From Calamus simplicifolius (Eukaryota > Streptophyta > Magnoliopsida > Arecales > Arecaceae), in NCBI GenBank assembly GCA_900491605.1, contig UESW01004766.1, positions 388,736-452,735 of the forward strand: a DNA stretch of 64,000 bases. Reading direction: 5' to 3'. The position numbers were made by a program, and so were the translations under genes. Numbering within the stretch: the first letter of the stretch is position 1; each line of letters opens with the position of its first letter. The notes beneath the pieces are model-generated. The model saw only the letters and a list, made by a program, of their open reading frames with translations. It searched no databases and had not been told where the DNA came from. Positions 58,763 through 64,000 of this stretch are shown piece after piece.

Positions 58763-59357
58763 TATTGGATAAGTTTGAGAAAAAGATAGTACCCGAAATG
58801 ATTTGTCTATTTGAATGTATTTGAGAAGATGTTGTGGCATGCACGACACTATCCTTAAGAGTAGATTCACGTCTCTCAAAGATAATATCTCGGTACAGAA
58901 GATCAGAGCACGACTACCTTTCATGATATAACAGCAGAGTCTTCTAACAGACGTGCACACACCAATGTCAGAAGAGGATGAACAACCGAATGAGTTCCTT
59001 CTCTTTGGATAAGTATGGAAGTAAAGGAATGGATCTCTCGACTGGATAAGGATGAAGGAATGGATCTCTAGATAAGGATGGAAGCAAAAAAAATTGAATA
59101 ATATAAACACTGGCATTGCTTCGAATTTATAAAGAAGCACGCACCGGTTGAGAGCGACGAATCAATCTAATCCAACGGGTTGAATTAGTCCAACGGTCGG
59201 TCAACGAAAGACTTATCACGTACGTAGAGACGTATAAGTCAAAAGACTAGTCAACAAATCAAAAGACTTACCCCTACCGATTGATAATGACGTATCAGAT
59301 AAACGGACTTATCAAGTCAAAAGGTTTTGAATATTAAAATACACTAGATTTCCAACA
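58763..59357 (-). mobile_element. 3' LTR of copia element D
   Basis: On the minus strand TGTTGGAAATC...CTTATCCAATA; the terminal CA is mutated (TATTGG on the plus strand instead of TGTTGG). Its internal edge has the purine-rich AAATAGTGGAAAAT (59358-59371). Confidence 0.9.
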
Positions 59358-59968
59358 ATTTTCCACTATTTCAATATACAAAAGAAGACAAGACAAACTT
59401 GAAGGAACTTTAAGAATGTAATGCATAAGCCATGGTGTCTATGTGACTATGAACTAGGCATAGAGAAAACAAGTGTAATCCATAAAAGGTTGGTGAAACT
59501 AAGTTTCTATGAACCAATCCTTCTTTTATTGAATCATTGACTTATAACTCCATTCCATCTCTCAGATTTCGGTTGTTCAAGCGGGTTGACACGTTTCGGC
59601 CATGCATCTACCTGGATATTCATGAGTGCTAGAGATCCCACCCAAGTCTCATAGGAAGCGGCCACCACCTCCATACTCATATAGTGGATTGTCATCAAGT
59701 ATACACTGCAGTTTTGTATACCACTCAAATTAGGCTATGACATCCATTAAGAACTTCACATATTAGTTCAACCTAAACACTGCAGAATACTATCTCACAC
59801 CATAGAAAGGGATTTCACAATATAAATAATTATGATAGTATACTCCAAGTTATCCAGTAAATTATTTTTTCATATGAACCTTCTTCCCAGGATCTTGGTT
59901 CATAAAGGTTGGATTACCATCACTTCAACTTTTGATCTGGGTATATCCCATTTTCCTCGATGTATTGC
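59358..59968 (-). other. 3' untranslated region of copia element D
   Basis: Between the RNase H stop and the 3' LTR. No supported ORF; the minus-strand frame at 59534-59728 has no recognisable motif. Confidence 0.5.
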
Positions 59969-60600
59969 TCACAAGCTTTTGCTTAGAGGGTTAGTCAGAG
60001 GATCGGCCAAATTCAACTCTGACCTTACATAATCCAAAGATATTACTCCATTATTAATAAGCCGCCTCACAATATTATGTCTTAGACGTATATGTCTACT
60101 CTTTCCATTATAAATTTTATTTTTAGCTTTAGCTATGGCAACCTGACTATCACAATGTATAGATACAGATGGAGTTGGTTTCATCCAAATGGAAAGATCT
60201 ATCAAAAGATTCCTGGCCATTCGGCCTCAGTACCAGCCTTCTCCAAGGCAATAAACTTTCCATTGTAGATCGAGCTATACATGTTTGCTTAAATAATTTT
60301 CATGATACTGCTCCTCCTTCAAGGGTAAACATATATCCGCTAGTGGATTTCATCTCATCAGAGTCTGAAATCCAATTAGCATCACAATACCCTTCTAATA
60401 CTCTAGGAATCCACAATACATTAAACCATAGTTCATGGTTCCTTTCAAATATCTAAGCACTTTTTGTAATGCAATCCAATGATCCTTATTAGGACATTGT
60501 GTATTTTTCTTAGTCTTCCTACAACATAAGCAATGTTAGGTCGAGTGTAGTTCATCAAATATATAAGATTACCAATAATTTGAGCATATTTGGATTGTAA
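59969..60600 (-). pseudogene. pol: Copia element D pol: RT end and RNase H
   Basis: From 60600 down: IIGNLIYLMNYTRPNIAYVV, GRLRKIHN, LQKVLRYLKGTMNYGLMY, then in other frames SDSDEMKSTSGYMFTL, GGAVS, and finally VSIHCDSQVAIAKAKN, GKSRHIRLRHNIVRRLI, NLADPLTNPLSKSL with the stop at 59969. Frameshifts near 60400 and 60230. Upstream polymerase, integrase and most of gag are missing. Confidence 0.85.
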
Positions 60601-61190
60601 GACACCATTGTTTATCTATCTAAACACCAACTTTATTATCATTAAAATTTAATTAATTAAGTCACTTTGGTGAACATTATTAATATAATTTAATAATATT
60701 AGTGCCTTGGATTATGATGATTATTTTTTCACATAAATCATGAGCATATTTAATAATTAATTAATACAAATAAAAAGATATATATATACTATCAACATAA
60801 AGTCAGAAGGAAGTCATCAATTTCTTTTCTTTTTTTAATTCTTGTACGGTCACCACACGTCTTCTACTCGGTTTTGGTGCTCATCCCGTAAGCCAAAACC
60901 CCATCTTCATTGCGCTCATCGCGCGTCATCTCCCCAATCTCCCTTCTCAAGGAGAAAGATAGAAAAAAGAAGAACAGGAAAGAAAGACGCATACCTCTAA
61001 CCTCATCGCACGAGAGAAAGGAAAGGAAAACACGAAATCATGGCACATTTTTGAAAGAAAAAATCATGGTACATTTATTTATTTATTTATTAAAGCCTCA
61101 AACCGAAGACCTCGGGTTTAAAACCTGAGACTTATCCATCATGATTAAATGCAATAGTGCCTTATCCATCATGATTAAATGCAATAAAAA
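60601..61190. other. Unassigned internal filler of copia element D
   Basis: AT-rich then GC-richer sequence unrelated to copia coding. Contains a 30-bp-period tandem duplication of CTTATCCATCATGATTAAAT (61131 and 61161) and a TTTA repeat before it. Could be a secondary insertion or filler DNA at the deletion; not identified. Confidence 0.5.
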
Positions 61191-61350
61191 CATACGTTGT
61201 CTTTTCTCAATTTAGAAGGTCATCCTCTTTTTTAGGTTTAGGATCAGTCAAAACATATGCTATATTAAACATCTAATATTGAAAATAATTTCTCTTGCCA
61301 ACGTTTATAATGGAAAAGGACTTAATAGCAGCAACCATAATAGAGTCCAT
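61191..61350 (-). pseudogene. gag: Copia element D gag N-terminus
   Basis: ATG at 61350 then MDSIMVAAIKSFSIINVGKR, NYFQ, a stop, and MFNIAYVLTDPKPKKEDD, a recognisable copia gag start (YVLTDPKP). The ATG sits only 16 bases from the LTR, an extremely short leader. The frame ends near 61205. Confidence 0.7.
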
Positions 61351-61364
61351 AATCTACTCTTAAG
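61351..61364 (-). promoter_or_regulatory. Atypical primer-site position of element D, complementary to its own LTR
   Basis: Minus strand CTTAAGAGTAGATT two bases after the 5' LTR end. It has no TGG start and does not match a tRNA 3' end that I know. It is an exact 14-base inverted match to 61458-61471 within the same LTR (and to the equivalent site near 58857 in the other LTR). Confidence 0.55.
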
Positions 61365-61366
61365 AT

Positions 61367-61962
61367 TGTTGGATAAGTTTGAGGAAAAGATAGTATCCGA
61401 AATGATTTATCTATTTGAATGTATTTGAGAAGATGTTGTGGCGTGCACGACACTGTCCTTAAGAGTAGATTCGCGCCTCTCGGAGATAATCTCGGTGCAG
61501 AAGATCAGAGCACGACTACCCTCCAGGATACAATAGCAGAATCTTCTAACAGACGTACACACACCAATATCAGAAGAGGATGAACAACCGAATGAGTTCC
61601 TTCTCTTTGGATAAGTACGGAAGCAAAGGAATGGATCTCTCGACTGGATAAGGATGAAGAAATGGATCTCTAGATAAGGATGGAAGCAAAAAAAAATTGA
61701 ATAATATAAACACCAGCATTGCTTCGAATTTATAAAGAAGCATGCACCAGTTGAGAGCGACGAATCAATCTAATCCAACGGATTAAATTAGTCCAACGGT
61801 CGGTCAATGAAAGACTTATCGCGTACGTAGAGACGTATAAGTCAAAAGGCTAGTCAACAAATCAAAAAGACTTATCCCTACCGATTGATAACGACGTATC
61901 AGATAAACGGACTTATCAAGTCAAAAAAGTTTTTGAATATTGAAATACACTCAATTCCAACA
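61367..61962 (-). mobile_element. 5' LTR of copia element D
   Basis: 596 bp, on the minus strand TGTTGGAATTG...CTTATCCAACA. TATA box TATAAATT on the minus strand at 61727-61734. Confidence 0.92.
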
Positions 61963-61967
61963 AGATC

Positions 61968-62240
61968 TACCTCTACCTCTATCCTTACCATGGATTATTA
62001 AAATATCACTCTTTCTAACCGAAGATCTAAAGGTCTACGCTGTATATGTCTAAACAACCGCAATCGATTTTCTCTCATTTTATCTTCAATTGGGGCTACT
62101 CCTATTATTTCTCTTATATATTTATTTCTAATTCTATCTTTTTAAGTTTTACCACATATTCATCTTCATATAGCATTTTGTTATACTTAATTTATTCACA
62201 TGTTGTTTCAATATTGCCCAACACTATCTATTCATACATG
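61968..62240 (-). pseudogene. RTE-like LINE, C-terminal coding relic (proximal part)
   Basis: Minus-strand reading in shifting frames: CWAILKQHVNKLS, KREIIGVAPIEDKMRENRLRLFRHIQRRPLDL, then RGRGRS-like. The string GVAPI.DKMRENRLR.F.H.QRRP is the hallmark C-terminus of plant RTE-type LINE polyproteins. It has stops and frameshifts, and it joins the 3' tail at 58598-58762 when element D is removed. Confidence 0.72.
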
Positions 62241-64000
62241 CATAAAGCATCCCATGATGGAAGTCTCACATGGTAGACTCTGAACAATGAAACAAATATA
62301 GATTCGCAATTTCAATGTCTTGATTTTATAATATCAAGATGCTGGTTGTTAATTTGATGCCCGCACTTATTTTCTGAAAATATCAAATCTACCTGGCAGG
62401 TACTATTTTAATAAATTTGGCTCTGACCTTTTATCCATGATTAGATGCTTTATGTAAATTTTTCATGGTTTATTGTTTCTTTAGATTCTTATCAAATCAA
62501 ATTGACCGAGAATCTGGAGGAGTTATGCTCCTGATCATGAATAGATGGAAAGAAAACATCCACCAAATGTCAAGTATGTCAAACAAACCTATTTTGGCAT
62601 TTTGTATCTGGTATACAGTTTGTGTCTAAGCAACAGAGCAGTTGTTGAAGTTGAATATTCTTGGCCAGCTGTACTAAAACTTCTATGCATGAGTTCCAGT
62701 TTGAAGAATATAGGGGTCACCTGCTTTCTTCTCTTGGATGTTTACTGCATCCATTATTAGAATATATGAAAATCTGATTATTTTCATGTTGGTCCTGAAA
62801 GGTGCTTCCTTTGGCCATTCAAACTTTTCATATGTTTATCCCAAAAATATAAAATTAACAACAAATTAAAGTTCTAGACAAATGAAATATGGAAGTAATT
62901 AAATTAATGAAGAGTTTGGTCTATTAGTAGCTTGATTCATCTTATAAGCAGTTAACCAATGAGAACAGCATGGAGTGTTTTGATCTCCTTCAATATATCA
63001 GAACGCCAAATTTGCAGGTCTTCTAAAGGCAGCAAAAGTGACAGACTTGGAAGAGCCTTTACTGCAGCTACATAGATATCACATAGAAGCACAAAAATGA
63101 TTGTCTTTAAGACTTTCATCATATAGGGTGTAAATAGACATTATCATTCTTTGTTTATAAAGGTAATGAGAACTTCAAAGATAGAAGCACCAGTTATCTC
63201 TTTTTGAATTTTTACAGTGTTATAGATGAACTTGAAGAAGGCTTCTCATGGATAGAATTTTGGCATTGTTGAAATCCACCACCAACATTCACTGGAGTGT
63301 CTTCAGTGGAAAATTTTGACAGAGCAACTCCAATATTTCTAAATCTATATGCAGCCTAGCCTTTTTGACTAACAGAGATCATGCATGGAGTAAAACTAGA
63401 ACTATATGTTTCTTACCACTATGACATCTAGGCTCGCTTCTAACTCATAGAACCAGATGAGCTCTCATCTTCTCTTCCATATTCTATACTTTACGGTCTC
63501 TGTTGGACTTTGAATTGCACTGGGGGTACCTTGTCTTTCACAAGAATATCTCAAGTTCTGATTTTCATAATCTTAGATTGGTTATGAACCTTACCCAATA
63601 GGCTCTGAAGAAAGACAGACTAATATCCAAACCAAAATTCTTTCATATCTTGTATTTGAACTTTTACATCGTCTTTGATGTTGCATCTTCTTATACCTAC
63701 TTTGCCTCGGTTGCTTCTGTTGCTTATTTTGTGCTTGAGCTTAGTATTACAAATATTCTCTGTTAAATACTCTGTAAATGAATGAACAGAAGATTTCTGA
63801 AGAACAATATGAAATCCAAGTCCACTTATCAATATGAAAGAAAAAAAAAATTCACAGCTTCACACCAAGAATGGACTAGAGATATAACAGGACTGCTACG
63901 GGTGGTAAATTCATCTTTCAGTGGCCATTTTGTCTTGATACGCTAGTTGACACTACCATAAGCTTATGTAAGCTTGGTTCCCTACGAAAAACACTAAAAC
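62241..64000. other. Unassigned AT-rich region to the window end
   Basis: No gene, RNA gene or transposon domain recognised. ORFs are at most about 76 codons without motifs. Confidence 0.45.

Larger units (their letters stand above)
58763..61962 (-). mobile_element. Ty1/copia element D, internally deleted, with exact target duplication
   Basis: LTRs 58763-59357 (595 bp) and 61367-61962 (596 bp) flanked by AGATC on both sides (58758-58762; 61963-61967). Only the start of gag and the RT/RNase H end remain. LTR copies differ at many sites, mostly transitions. Inserted into an RTE-like LINE. Confidence 0.9.

Noticed and set aside
61351..61366. tRNA-type primer site for element D
   Set aside because: No TGG start and no match to the initiator-Met site found in the other elements.
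1..64000. CRISPR arrays, operons, tRNA or rRNA genes
   Set aside because: None seen; repeats are minisatellites or LTRs and the sequence is plant nuclear in character.

Overview
This window reads as nuclear DNA of a flowering plant. It is packed with plant-type LTR retrotransposons of both Ty1/copia and Ty3/gypsy, their primer sites resemble the 3' end of plant initiator tRNA-Met, there are relics of plant LINEs, and there is one broken exon of an NPF (peptide/nitrate) transporter gene. The abundance of SIRE-type copia and chromovirus elements would suit a monocot with a large genome, but the species cannot be read from the sequence. I found no intact host gene, no tRNA or rRNA gene, and nothing prokaryotic. 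Coordinates of LTRs, target duplications and primer sites are base-level readings; domain calls come from motifs read by eye. LEFT PART (1-8863). The 3' half of a plus-strand SIRE-type copia element (pol end, decayed env-like ORF, 3' LTR to 5011) lies inside the 3' end of a Tat-like Ty3/gypsy element (antisense ORF 5229-6660, LTR about 7272-8104). That element abuts the last exon of an NPF transporter gene (about 8105-8863), which is in turn cut by a copia LTR. MIDDLE-LEFT (8864-21916). Two nearly identical copia copies stand in tandem as LTR-body-LTR-body-LTR. The middle LTR is a composite with a single N at 15254, and the two outer flanks share no target duplication, so the join may be an assembly junction. 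Both copies appear to carry a long intron that starts inside the LTR, spans the primer site and structured leader, and joins an LTR-borne ATG in frame to gag. 21917-27006 holds a short-period minisatellite, sequence I cannot assign, a TRIM-like fragment and a solo copia LTR with intact target duplication. NEST (27007-56117). A four-level nest: an old SIRE-like solo LTR (27007-27837 plus 55581-56117) holds a minus-strand copia element (27838-55580), which holds a plus-strand chromovirus (30003-49310), which holds a minus-strand SIRE-type element (35746-46121). The inner junction has an exact 5-bp target duplication (AGCCC); the next has CAGAT/CAAAT. RIGHT PART (56118-64000). A decayed LINE RNase H fragment, a 118-bp tandem duplication with microsatellites, and an RTE-like LINE 3' end split by a small internally deleted copia element (58763-61962, target duplication AGATC). 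Where that element's primer site should be there is no tRNA match but a 14-nt stretch exactly complementary to part of its own LTR. 62241-64000 shows nothing I can assign.
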